Part shown: piece after piece, positions 9,821 through 18,832 of the stretch
Layout: every line of letters starts with the position of its first letter
Position numbering within the stretch: position 1 is the stretch's first letter
NCBI GenBank assembly: GCA_014904985.1
Contig: MU129307.1
Span: 1 to 32,216 of the forward strand
Source of the DNA: Hydnum rufescens UP504
Lineage: Eukaryota > Basidiomycota > Agaricomycetes > Cantharellales > Hydnaceae
Direction of reading: 5' to 3'
DNA: 32,216 nt
Program-made: the position numbers and the translations under genes
The notes under the pieces: model-generated
What the model was told of the DNA's origin: nothing
Databases searched by the model: none
Seen by the model: only the letters and a program-made list of their open reading frames with translations

Positions 9821-12004
9821 CTGTTGGTATTCGATCAGATCCATATTAGAGGATTGTCAGAGCGCCATCGAGGGATCCGAACTAAAATTCCGTCATGCCT
9901 CTATTGGACAGTTCCGACTACGAATGAGAGACATAATGATGCCCTGGTCCAAAACTTACTGTGGTGGTCCTCTTTAGACTATGAGATGATGCTGTGGACC
10001 TACCTCCGATCCAATACCGACGGCGCCAAACTCTCACGGTCATGCAAGACCCAGTCGAGTATCGTCACAGTCGGGGGGAACGAGTACCCATCACAGCACT
10101 GCAACAACCCAGCAAGCAACCAAAGGATGAAAGTTTACAACTTTGCACAGTTTGTCCGCTATACCAAAAAGGACGAGTACCGAAGGTTTCTGTGTTACAG
10201 AGGCGTGCAAGGGGTCGAATGAAACCAGCTATCGGGCCGATTTTCTGCGGTGAAACTCAAGATAAGAAGGGGATTCCGACATGTCCCACCAGGCTTCATA
10301 ATTCCCCCTGGTACAGATTCAATTGCCATCTTGCACTGCGCACTCGTGATTAGGCATTGGGGCTATGATCCACCCCACGAAACTACAACGAACGCAGGGC
10401 TTGAAGTCCTCCATGGCCAGGCTAAAGAACCGCAGGCAGAAGCCGAATGGTATTCCGAGATGATCATAGTCATTATCACGGAATCGGTAGTTACATGAAA
10501 GGTCACCTTGAACTCTTGCCCAACCCCCATGGCAATGGCCTCCATTGACCGATCAGGATCCACATGTTTCAGTATAAAGTCTTTAGTCGCACCTAGTAGG
10601 CTAGGGATATGTCATACCTCCAACTCTCGGTCTCTCCTATGACTACCCATAAACAAACGTAGTCTCATAAACCAAAGCAATGAAGTTGGTGCAGTTGACC
10701 GCAAAACGATGCCACAGGGTTGTCGCCAGTCTGATCTCGATGATCTTAGGATGTCACAAAGACATGAGGATGAACCAAAAATGTCTAGCCAGCGGACCGG
10801 GACCGAGGTTTTGAACCCACCCGTCGAATGGAACGACAGCATGCAGGAACCCAAGCCAGAGACTGCTAATATCTTCGATGAGCGCGAGCTTGGCCTCCGT
10901 ATTGGCAGTACGGCCGATACTGGTGTAACTCAAGACTGGCCCACAGGACGCCGATCTGGGTTGTGGCAATCTGTCATGGGGGTGTCACGAATACTCGTTG
11001 TCAAGAACCTCGGACTCCGCCAAAGGACTCGAACTGAGATTCTGTCCATATGGTGGCGATCCTCTCTGGACTATGAAGTGATGCAGCGAGGCTACTTTCG
11101 ATCTAAGGCCGATAGTGCCAAGCTTTCACGGTCGCACAGGACCCAACCCAGTATCGTCACAGTTGGAAAGGATGGGCCAATTGGGGACTCCACACAAACT
11201 TGCAAGCCTACCACGATCATTGGCACTGCCAAGAAAGGAAACCTTGGTTACGAGGCCTCTAGTCAAAGATCCCATCCATGAGCGGACCCATCCCCATGCC
11301 TGAACGACGGAGCTAAGCCCAGGACAACCAAGGCGAAAGGCCCCAGCCATGACGCGTACCATTTCAGACCGAACGGATCGCCTAACTGGCTCAAAGTTAT
11401 GGAACTTGGAACGACCATAGAATTTATACCAGCCCATCACCATACCGCCGCTGTAGCTGTCGATAAAGGAAAGGAGCCCTCCTGTCGAGTATCACCGTCG
11501 ACAGAGAAACACAGGAGATCACATGGTCGAAAGGGACATCAGATGCGGAAGGACTGCCTCCCCGGTTGCTGGACCGCATTGCAGAACCTCATAGCAAAGA
11601 CGGTTTCTTGTTGCTGGGAAAAGGACCCCACCATTGTGGGGGGCATCGAAACCCATAGAAAGGGTGCCCCAGATCATACCAATGGGTCCCAAATGCGAAC
11701 AGTGACTATGAGTGCCTCCAAACCCTCATCGGGTTACAAGATGAGGTCATTAAGCAGTCCAAGACCCGACACTGATGACATTAAATCCTTGCAGTTTCAC
11801 AAGTCAAACGACGGAACCGTTGATAGCCAGCCTAGTCTGTCAAGAATCGAGACAAATGAACTCCTCGACAGGAGAGGAAGTTTCAACCTACAAGATTCTA
11901 TGAAGATCTGTGTCCATTTCCATCCACGATTATACAAGACCAGGGGGTCTCTGCACCATGTTATGAGTGGACGAATTTACCTCCAAGAAATTACCCCTTC
12001 ATGA
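9821..12004 (+). CDS. Hypothetical 2.2-kb frame, same phase as the HECT fragment, interrupted only by TGA
   Basis: The phase of the HECT fragment stays open to the 3' LTR apart from TGA codons at 10220, 10496, 10640, 11279 and 12002. No TAA or TAG occurs in this phase over about 2.9 kb counting from 9107. Two parts of the translation are diverged copies of each other (WWSSLDYEMM... near 9980 and WWRSSLDYEV... near 11050). No domain is recognised. The minus strand also has an open stretch at 10645-10969, so coding strand is uncertain. Confidence 0.3.
9961..10090 (+). repeat. Internal duplication in the retrotransposon, copy 1
   Basis: Shares the TGGTGG...CCTCT, GACTATGA, AACTCTCACGGTC and AGTATCGTCACAGT blocks with 11050-11175 in the same order and spacing. 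Confidence 0.7.
11050..11175 (+). repeat. Internal duplication in the retrotransposon, copy 2
   Basis: Diverged direct copy of 9961-10090, roughly 70 percent identical by eye. The similarity extends a little upstream, to GACTCGAACTGAGATTC versus GATCCGAACTAAAATTC at about 9871, where copy 1 has extra sequence. Confidence 0.7.
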
Positions 12005-12024
12005 CTGAAGGGACTGGGGGGCTG
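12005..12024 (+). promoter_or_regulatory. Polypurine tract
   Basis: AAGGGACTGGGGGGC lies directly before the 3' LTR, the usual place for plus-strand priming. It fixes the element's orientation. Confidence 0.7.
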
Positions 12025-12497
12025 TGTTAGTGGTGCTATGAGTCCCTTAGGCCATAGGGCAACTTCACTCTTTTAAAATGGATTTACTATAGCTTTCTAA
12101 GACCAAACCGGTGGAAAGCTTCTCCTCATGTAGGAGTTTGGTGCTGCCCCGGGAATTGCCCCTCTTCTTACATAGCTTTCTTAGTCATACTTCCTGTATG
12201 GAAAGAGCCGTGGCAATGCCCGGATAATCTATCTTTTCTACCATCATCAATTGTCTGACTCACAGAGTTGCGGACCTGTTGATTACGCACTACACATTGT
12301 GCGACTCCCAGCTTTATGACTAAACCTTCTTACTTTGCCCTAGTGGGCATAGAAACCCTAACCCTCCAGGAACTGTTAGCCTGCGGGCTAGACGGAATGG
12401 TCTCAGTCCCACGGACTGGACTAATCCATTGGAACTGGAACCTCCTCCATCCTCCAGTCCCTCCCCACTCCTTAATTCGGATACTACCAAATTAACA
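12025..12497 (+). repeat. 3' LTR of the retrotransposon
   Basis: It matches the 5' LTR except for C/T, G/A, T/C and A/G differences, each within a CpG/TpG/CpA context, and one missing T near 12383. It is followed by the TSD ATACT. Confidence 0.92.
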
Positions 12498-12502
12498 ATA
12501 CT

Positions 12503-12512
12503 CATCCACTAT
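12503..12512 (+). repeat. Left TIR of transposon A, inner 10 bp
   Basis: CATCCACTAT continues the inverted repeat after the retrotransposon and its duplicated ATACT. Confidence 0.9.
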
Positions 12513-12769
12513 CCTGGCACTTTCTGGGCTTTGCTTAAGCACCTGCAACTTGATACTTGAAGGAAAATGGCAACTGAGGAAGGCTCAGAAATCATCATCT
12601 GAAGAGCTTCTTGGTTTTAGAATTTTAAAATATTGCCCCAGTCTGGAGCTTTATAACATGACAAACTGTACTAATGAAACATGCTTCCTTTGTGATTTTA
12701 AGGAGATTTGGCTCTGAGCTTGAGCCAATTTGGCCTTTCCAAATTAGGAAATTTCCTAATATGGAATAA

Positions 12770-12795
12770 CCAAATAAGGAAATTTCCTTATTTGG
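12770..12795. repeat. Perfect 26-bp palindrome upstream of transposase A
   Basis: CCAAATAAGGAAA and its exact reverse complement meet without a loop. A near-palindrome of the same form (CCAAATTAGG...) lies at 12739-12764. The rest of 12513-12960 shows no gene; the palindrome pair could be a protein-binding site in the transposon's 5' region, which is inference. Confidence 0.8.
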
Positions 12796-13577
12796 ATGAC
12801 CTAATTTGGCAATTTGATTAGGTATCGGCAGCTGCTGCTGTATCTGGTAGGCAGTCCTAATCCAAGTGAATATGCCTCCCCTTAAAAAGCACAGATGCAT
12901 TGTTAACCTTGGAGAATATGCATGGAAGGTATGGGTAATTTCTGGGATGTAGATGTATTGACTTGAGATGCACAAAACAGAAACCTTGGGCTCCTTCTCC
13001 ATCACCATCCCCCTCTCCTCTTCAAGCAGTCTCTGAAATTGTCACCCTTGATGACAGCATGGAAAGCAGGTCGGCCAGCAACATGGAAACTGGGTTGGCT
13101 GGCAGTGAAGTGACTGGGCCACAAGGGTCTGTAGCAAGTTCATCGGTGTCCTTGCAGTTGAGTACTGGAATAAATGATGATCTGCCCACATCAAATCCCC
13201 TGGCTTTGAAATCCTTTGTGGTGCATGTTTGGCTGCAACTCCCTGCAAAGGTGCATGCAGGAATGTGCAGAGCTATGCATGGTGTGAAAGGAACCTATGT
13301 GGGCTGTAAAGTCAACGGTCAGCAGGCTCCATGTACCATAAGCCGGGACAATAAACACCTACGAGACGCCCAAAAGATTGCTGAGGAGAACCATAAGAAA
13401 TCCTCCAGCCTCTACAATTGGGTCAAACACTTACCTCCAAGGATGCAAACCCAGAATCAAAACCTGGTCATTGATCTCACTGCCGAATCCAATGATGACA
13501 TTGACATTGTGCCCAGTAGTGCATTGCCACTGGTACTGGGTGGGCAGAGTGTGGATGAAGTGGATAAATGACACAAA

Positions 13578-14099
13578 GTGGACGAACAAGACCAAGAGGA
13601 CAAACGAGACCAAAGCGATGAACAAGACCAAAGCGATGAACAAGACCAAAGTGACAAACAAGACCAAAGTGACGAATGAGACCAAAGCAACAAACAAGAT
13701 TGAGGGGATGAACAAGATCAAGGGGACGAATGAGGCCGAGGGGACAAATGAAGCTGAGGGGACAAATGAGGCTGAGGGGACAAACAAGGCTGAGGGGACA
13801 AATGAGACCGAGAGGAGGAACAAGACCAAGGGGACAAATGAGACCAAGGGGACAAATGAGACCAAGGGGACAAATGAGACCAAGGGGACAAATGAGACCA
13901 AGGGGACAAATGAGACCAAGGGGATGAATGAGACCAAGGGGACAAATGAGACCGAGGGGATGAATGAGACCAAGGGGACAAATGAGACCAAGGGGACAAA
14001 CGAGACCAAGGGGACAAATGAGACCAAGGGGACAAACGAGACCAAGGGGACAGACGAGACTGAGGGGATGAATGAGACCGAGGGGATGAACAAAATGAT
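13578..14099 (+). repeat. 18-bp minisatellite, about 29 units, inside transposase A
   Basis: The unit is GGGGACAAAYGAGACCAA. In the transposase phase it encodes Gly-Asp-Lys-(Arg/stop/Gln)-Asp-Gln. By my count the fourth codon is CGA in 4 units, TGA in about 16 and CAA in about 9. The other phases are stop-free on both strands simply because the unit length is a multiple of three. Confidence 0.9.
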
Positions 14100-15881
14100 G
14101 CAACCAACCAAGGCGGCACAAACACAAATGACGACACTGGAAGAGCTGGAATTAGTCACTTCCCATACAAAAGTCCTTCATGCAACACCTCAGCAGTATC
14201 TCTAGTCAATGATGAGCACATTCAGGGATCACACCCATCACACCCCACCACCAAAATACACCAACGGCCATTTGTTCCACCACCAACCATTGAAGAAGTG
14301 CGAGCAGCAGCTAAAGGTCTTGAAGACATCATCAGACCCAGTGAAACACGGGGGCAGGCCACAAGGATCCTAATCTAGACATCCTTACTCGTGGGCATCT
14401 GGAAATGATGCAAATGTTTTTGAACATATACATGTCCGATAACATGGTCGGGAGTGATGGCTGGATAGCAGCCTCTTTTATTGCTGCCACAGCTGCTGGG
14501 AAAGGGAAATGGTTTGCTTGTCGCCTGTGGGAATGGAGTCGTGCATACATCAAGGATCCAAACAACCTACTGATCAATATTTATGGAACATGTAATGTTT
14601 CGATCCTTGTTTCTGATGAGGACCTCATCCAAGACATCACTCTGCATCTTCAAAGTCTCGGGTGATATGTCAGCGCTCATGATATCATTCATTATCTTGA
14701 TATGCCTGAAATGAAAACTCACCTGAGACTGAAGAAGACAATCTCGCACAAGACTGCTTTGCGTTGGATGCAGATCATGGGCTACTGGTGGGGAGGGGAG
14801 CTTGAAGGCCATGAGCGCAGCGATGTGGTTGCCTACCAACAATCAATTTTTCTTCTGGCATGGGCTGCTCTCGAAGCAAAAACACACAAGTTTGACAACA
14901 ATGGAAATCTTGATGTGTCAGCACCAGTACCCAGCCATCCCACAGTCATATGGAATCATGATGAGTCCATTTTTTATGCCCATGATAGGTGAAAGTTGTG
15001 GTGGATCCAAGCCAGTGAGACAGCAAAACCATATGCAAAGGGGGAAGGTGCATCCTTGATGGTTGCAGATTTTGTTTCACCTGACTATGGCTGGCTTCAA
15101 GAATGGGATCAGGCTGGCTCTGGAGCCAGAGTGCTATTGAGACCTGGAAAAGAGTGCGATGGTTATTTCACATGTGAGGAGGTTCTTGCACAGGCAACCA
15201 AGGCCATGGATCTTCTGGAACAACACTTTCCAAATGAGGACCATGTCTTCATATATGACAATGCGACCACTCACAAAAAACATGCCAATGATGCCCTTTC
15301 AGCTCAACACATGCCTAAATATCCACCAAATCTAAATAGGGGTGGAAGAAGCAATAATCCAAATTGGGGGATAAAAGTTCCACTGCTGGATCCCAATGGA
15401 AAGACAGTTCACAGTCCTGATGGGAAGGTCATCAAGGTTTTCAAGAGGATGGCCAATGCAAAATTTGCAGATGGAACCCCTCAGCCCCTATACTTTCCTG
15501 ACAATCACCCACAATACCCTGGGTTATTCAAAGGAATGGCAGTAATACTGGAAGAGCATGGATTTCACAATGCAAATTCACTGAAGACGGAGTGTAAAAA
15601 CTTCAAATGTAAGCCAGGAGCAACAGATTGCTGCTGCCGTTGAATTCTCTTCAACCAACCCGACTTTGTCAATGTCAAATCTCTTTTGGAAGAACTATGC
15701 GAACAGCATGGTTTCATGGTAATATTCCTTCCCAAATTTCACCCAGAACTCAATTTCATTGAGATGTGCTGGGCTATGCAAAACGAGTATACCACCAATA
15801 TCCCATGTCATCTGACCCCATTGCGCTTGAGAAAAATGCCCTGATGGCATTAAATTCTGTGCCACTGCTCTCCATGCAACG

Positions 15882-15929
15882 GTAAGCCCTCAAGCATTAT
15901 ATTTATATAATTTCTAAATTTTCATTCAG
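15882..15929 (+). other. 48-nt intron in transposase A
   Basis: GTAAGC donor, TTCTAAAT branch-like site and TTCATTCAG acceptor. It sits just before the F..RS..FMDGY segment, the same place as the intron in transposase B. Confidence 0.7.
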
Positions 15930-16224
15930 ATTTTCCAACCGGTCACTATGATTTATGGATGGGTACCATCATGGCCTCAATGGCTCAGAGGCTGTATGGG
16001 CTGCCAAAAAGTACCATGGCCACCGCTGTCTCCCACCAGAAATGGAATATGAAGTAGATATTGAATGCACAAAGGCCACTGTTATCCAGTAGAGTAACAA
16101 TGCATTATTTCCACATCTTCTTACTGTACACTAGGTCACAGAATGGTTGCTGGTGTCCAGACTGCAGCTCGGGCGAAATTTGGCATCACATGATGCTTAT
16201 GTAATTCATTTCGGAAGCTAATGT

Positions 16225-16254
16225 ATAGTGGATGAGTATGGATGCACCCTACCT
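16225..16254 (+). repeat. Right TIR of transposon A
   Basis: Reverse complement of the left TIR, ending CACCCTACCT and followed by TA. Confidence 0.92.
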
Positions 16255-16256
16255 TA

Positions 16257-16600
16257 CATAATCCAGGGTCAAATACCACCCTTGAGGCAATTGGATATGC
16301 TGATAGTGATACAATAGGTGCACAAAAGTAAGCAAGTTGAATTGCTGGAGCCTTGTTAAACTGGCTTGGAATAAGTACAATTTGGATGGCCTGTTGAAGT
16401 GCCATGGACAGACAAGTAATTGTCTCATATATGGGGTGGAGGAAAAGTAAAAGGACCACAGTTCCTGGAATGTGGAATCCATACTATTTGATGGCCAAGG
16501 GAATAACAAGTGTGGATATGAGAGAAATGTAAAAATATGGATTTGTTTGAGGAGGTAGTTGGGTCTGGATGAGGTATGTACATAGTGGGATTTTATCCCT
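16257..16600. other. Spacer without a gene between transposon A and array 2
   Basis: The first bases, CATAATCC, appear to continue the LTR-like repeat that ends at 3375. AAATACCACCCTTGAG at about 16271 recurs near 18624 in array 2, so the sequence may be related to the array. I see no coding region. Confidence 0.5.
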
Positions 16601-16633
16601 CCAACACTGCCATTGTGGGTGTGTGGTCACAAG

Positions 16634-16738
16634 GTGAGTTTCCTTATCAGTAGATACAACAGTGCAAAAAGAGCAGCTTTTGCTGCTCTTTTTGCACTGC
16701 TTTGAATACTTTTACTAACTGCTCATTTATTCTTCCAG
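16634..16738 (+). other. Intron-like module 6
   Basis: AAG/GTGAGT donor, H2 at 16662-16697 (GTGCAAAAAGAGCAGC with its complement), TTTACTAAC branch site and TCTTCCAG acceptor. Length is 105 nt. A complete consensus fungal intron in appearance. Confidence 0.65.
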
Positions 16739-16825
16739 ATCATGGCATCTGACAAAACCCTGTGAAATGACAAGGGCCTAAATGGTGATATGGCAAACAG
16801 TAACATGCCAAACAACAACACATTA

Positions 16826-16975
16826 AATGAGGATGTGACAGACACCAGCATGTCAAATGAGGACATGACAGATGCCAACACATCAAACAAGCATGCAACA
16901 GATGCCAGTGCATCAAATGAGCATGTGACAGATGCCAATGTGTCAAATGAGCATGCAACAGATGAGAATGTGCCC
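16826..16975 (+). repeat. Five 30-bp repeats in the exon of module 7
   Basis: Each unit encodes a variant of NEHATDANVS. The open frame starts at ATG 16790, runs through the repeats and ends with PHTHCGGCVVL and TAA at the H1 hairpin. This is the best candidate for coding sequence in the arrays. Function unknown. Confidence 0.6.
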
Positions 16976-17030
16976 AACATATGGCCCCAGGAACCACACA
17001 CCCACTGTGGTGGGTGTGTGGTACTATAAG

Positions 17031-17134
17031 ATGAGTTTTTTTTTAAATTTAAATTTTATGGCACAAGAAGAGCAGCATAAGCAGCCCTTCTTGTGCTGCT
17101 TTAATTTTTAACTAACAACATCTTATTTTTCTAG
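17031..17134 (+). other. Intron-like module 7, donor mutated
   Basis: H1 is at 16993-17021. The donor reads AAG/ATGAGT, with A in place of the invariant G. H2 lies at 17062-17100, then TTAACTAAC and TTTTTCTAG. It would not splice normally. Confidence 0.55.
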
Positions 17135-17333
17135 ACCTTGGACTTGAACCCCAGTGAGCCCCTGACCTCAAACCCAAGCCAAACCCTGTGACCCCAAACC
17201 TGAGCCAAACCCCATGACTCCAAAGCCACCAAACAAAGGCCTGCAAGCCAAACCCTGTGACTCCAAAACCGCTGAATGAAGGCCCACAAGCCAAACCCTG
17301 CAAACAGAAATGCAACCAACATGACCATGACAG

Positions 17334-17874
17334 TGTAATGAAGTGCCTCCCAGATTCAGGAGGGCACTTGTTGTCGTACTTGGACAAAGTGAGTCAACAG
17401 GGGAGGGAGTAGGATAAGTGAGAATAGGAGGAGAAAGAGTAATCACACTGCCCTCAGCACTAGCTTTGGGCAGGGGAGCTGGACACAGAGCTAAGCACTG
17501 GCTTTGCTCTGAGTCTGGGGGAAAAGAGTGTGAGGGAGTGGGGGTCATGGTGAAAGACATAAAGTAGTGACTGGCCAAGTGGCACAGTCACTATCTAAGG
17601 AGAGGATGGGGGATCAGTGAGAGGAAGGACTGTCCTACTCACTGATTTCCTGCTAGGGTCCAGAGGTGTTACTCCCAGACTAGGAAAGGCCTAGTATTAG
17701 TGGCTACTAGACAGGCCAATTAGATAGACAAGTAGAAGTGGAGACAGAAGCAGGTTCATGGTTTCTCACTAGGTGATGAAGATCCAGGCAAAGGTTAACT
17801 ATTGATTCTGTGGAATCTGCCATATATACATGACTTTTGAGTCCTAACTTGATTATGTAATACACTATATTACA
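17334..17874 (+). mobile_element. Solo LTR, copy 1 of 3
   Basis: 541 bp, TGTAATGAAG...CTATATTACA, flanked by the exact 5-bp duplication GACAG (17329-17333 and 17875-17879). The family also occurs at 22984-23534 and 30697-31229. It entered a copy of the exon repeat: the pre-insertion sequence around GACAGATGACAATGTGCCC resembles 16947-16975. No internal region is attached, so it is the usual remnant of LTR-LTR recombination. Confidence 0.9.
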
Positions 17875-17952
17875 GACAGATGACAATGTGCCCAACAAGT
17901 GGCCACACCAACAACACACCTGCTACAGCAGGGGTGTGGCTCTCTATGGAAG

Positions 17953-18054
17953 GTGAGTCCCCCCAGTGTATACACCTGTGCAAAAAGAGCAGTGAAAGCT
18001 GCTCTTTTTGTGCTGCCTTTATTTCTTAACTGACTGACTTTTTTTTTCTATTAG
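17953..18054 (+). other. Intron-like module 8
   Basis: GAAG/GTGAGT donor, H2 at 17978-18013, TTAACTGAC branch site, T-rich tract and ATTAG acceptor. H1 is at about 17903-17940. Length is 102 nt. Confidence 0.62.
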
Positions 18055-18185
18055 GTCTTCACCTTTCATGCAAATGAATACTAACATGAGAACCCCCACC
18101 ACCCCACATATTGAAACCCAGTTGGCAATATATGGGGAACATAAAGTACCACACACCTGCTGCCTTGGGTGTGTGGTACTACAAG

Positions 18186-18280
18186 GTGAGTTGTTTTTAT
18201 TAATCTTGTGGCACAAGGAGAGCAGTGTAAACTGCTCTTCTTGTGATGCTTGTCTAACTAACATCTTGTTTTTTTTCTAG
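18186..18280 (+). other. Intron-like module 9
   Basis: CAAG/GTGAGT donor immediately after H1 (18150-18177), H2 at about 18210-18249, CTAACTAAC branch site and a long T tract ending TTCTAG. Length is 95 nt. The exon end encodes VPHTCCLGCVVLQ. Confidence 0.65.
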
Positions 18281-18445
18281 ATCTTGTACTTGAATCCACA
18301 TGACCCCCCAACCCCTCACCTGCTGAGCCAAACCCCAGGACCCAAACCCACCAGACAAACACCCTGAAAACCCAAACCCAGCAAATGAAGATCCAGCAAG
18401 TGACCCCAAACCCACCAAACCAAGCCAAGCCCCCCACACATCAAG

Positions 18446-18508
18446 GTAAGGGTTTTTCTTTGGCTACAATTGCACAAGAAGAGCAGCCTTGGGCTGTTCT
18501 TCTTGGGC
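18446..18508 (+). other. Module 10: donor and hairpin H2 without clear acceptor
   Basis: CAAG/GTAAGG donor followed by H2 (GCACAAGAAGAGCAGCC...). No H1 is present. The next acceptor-like TCTAG is near 18610. Confidence 0.4.
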
Positions 18509-18765
18509 ACATGGGTGAGCCTATGGATGTATATAATATAATAATAATATATTAATATATGATGCATAATATGGCAGGGGCCCCTGGGGGCCCTGGGCTC
18601 TGATATCTAGTTAGAGTATATAAATACCACCCTTGAAGCATCTAGTTAGATATGGATAATTGGCTGACCAGGCTGGTGAAGGCCTGCATGAATGAAAACT
18701 GTGAGAGACACCCCCTTGAGGGATCACCCAAATGGAACCCCAGCCCCAACTGGGGTGAATTCCAG

Positions 18766-18832
18766 GTAAGTGTTTTTTCTTTAGCTACAATTGTGCAAGA
18801 AGAGCAGCCTCTGGGTGCTCTTCTTGGGCACA
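18766..18832 (+). other. Module 11: donor and hairpin H2 without clear acceptor
   Basis: CCAG/GTAAGT donor, then TTTTTTCTTTAGCTACAATT and H2 as in module 10. A near duplicate of that module. Confidence 0.4.

Larger units (their letters stand above)
3396..12497 (+). mobile_element. LTR retrotransposon lacking recognisable gag-pol (LARD-like)
   Basis: Two direct repeats of 474 and 473 bp, each starting TGTTAG and ending TTAACA, bound an 8.2-kb interior. The 5-bp duplication ATACT is exact at 3391-3395 and 12498-12502. A G-rich polypurine tract abuts the 3' LTR, which sets the plus orientation. The LTRs differ by four substitutions, all at CpG, and one indel, so insertion was recent. I found no zinc knuckle, aspartic protease, reverse transcriptase YxDD, RNase H or integrase motif in the long frames. 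A HECT fragment is present. It may be a large non-autonomous derivative that depends on another element's enzymes. A badly decayed pol cannot be excluded without a profile search. Confidence 0.85.
12963..16092 (+). pseudogene. Transposase A, DDE-type (Tc1/mariner-like, agaricomycete lineage), degenerate
   Basis: The N-terminal part (12963-13571) holds the family segment GTYVGCKVNGQQAPCTI and SSSLYNWVKHLPP, then a charged minisatellite (13578-14099), then PFVPPPTIEEV. A 1-nt shift near 14360 moves to a second phase, which continues through LLINIYGT, DEDLIQDITLHLQSLG, HDESIF (first catalytic Asp about 14959), VADFVSPDYGWL, YDNATTH (second Asp about 15257), a cysteine cluster DCCC (about 15630), PELNFIEMCW (Glu about 15761) and, after an intron, KKYHGHRCLPPE, ending at TAG 16090-16092. 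Stops at 14663, 14990 and 15641 are all TGA. The start is uncertain: the frame opens without an ATG at 12963, so an upstream exon is likely. All three catalytic acids remain, but the product cannot be made intact. It lies between the TIRs of transposon A. Confidence 0.82.
3374..16256 (+). mobile_element. Transposon A, Tc1/mariner (IS630)-type, with an LTR retrotransposon inside its left end
   Basis: TA dinucleotides at 3374-3375 and 16255-16256 flank 30-bp terminal inverted repeats that begin AGGTAGGGTGCATCC. The left repeat is split by the LTR retrotransposon (3396-12497); once that and one copy of its duplicated ATACT are removed, left and right repeats match 30 of 30. Without the insertion the element is about 3.8 kb and carries one transposase gene on the plus strand (12963-16092). 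TA duplication and a DDE transposase fit the Tc1/mariner superfamily. Transposon B at 20442-32089 is a relative with similar ends. Confidence 0.85.

Noticed and set aside
10645..10969. Minus-strand open stretch (SYTSIGRTANTEAKLALIED...) as a captured gene
   Set aside because: Composition looks coding-like, but I recognise no family, it has one TGA, and the plus strand is equally open; left as a possibility only.
13431..14159. Minus-strand ORF with FVPLVS repeats resembling membrane segments
   Set aside because: It is the complement of the 18-bp minisatellite; a unit length divisible by three keeps most phases open on both strands.
13378..14205. Plus-strand ORF with TNETKG repeats
   Set aside because: Out of phase with the transposase sequence on both sides of the minisatellite; the transposase phase resumes as PFVPPPTIEEV after the array.
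379..18832. Regularly repeated hairpins as a CRISPR array or as bacterial terminators
   Set aside because: Spacing is irregular, spacers are long and related, splice-like signals accompany each hairpin, and the surroundings are fungal.
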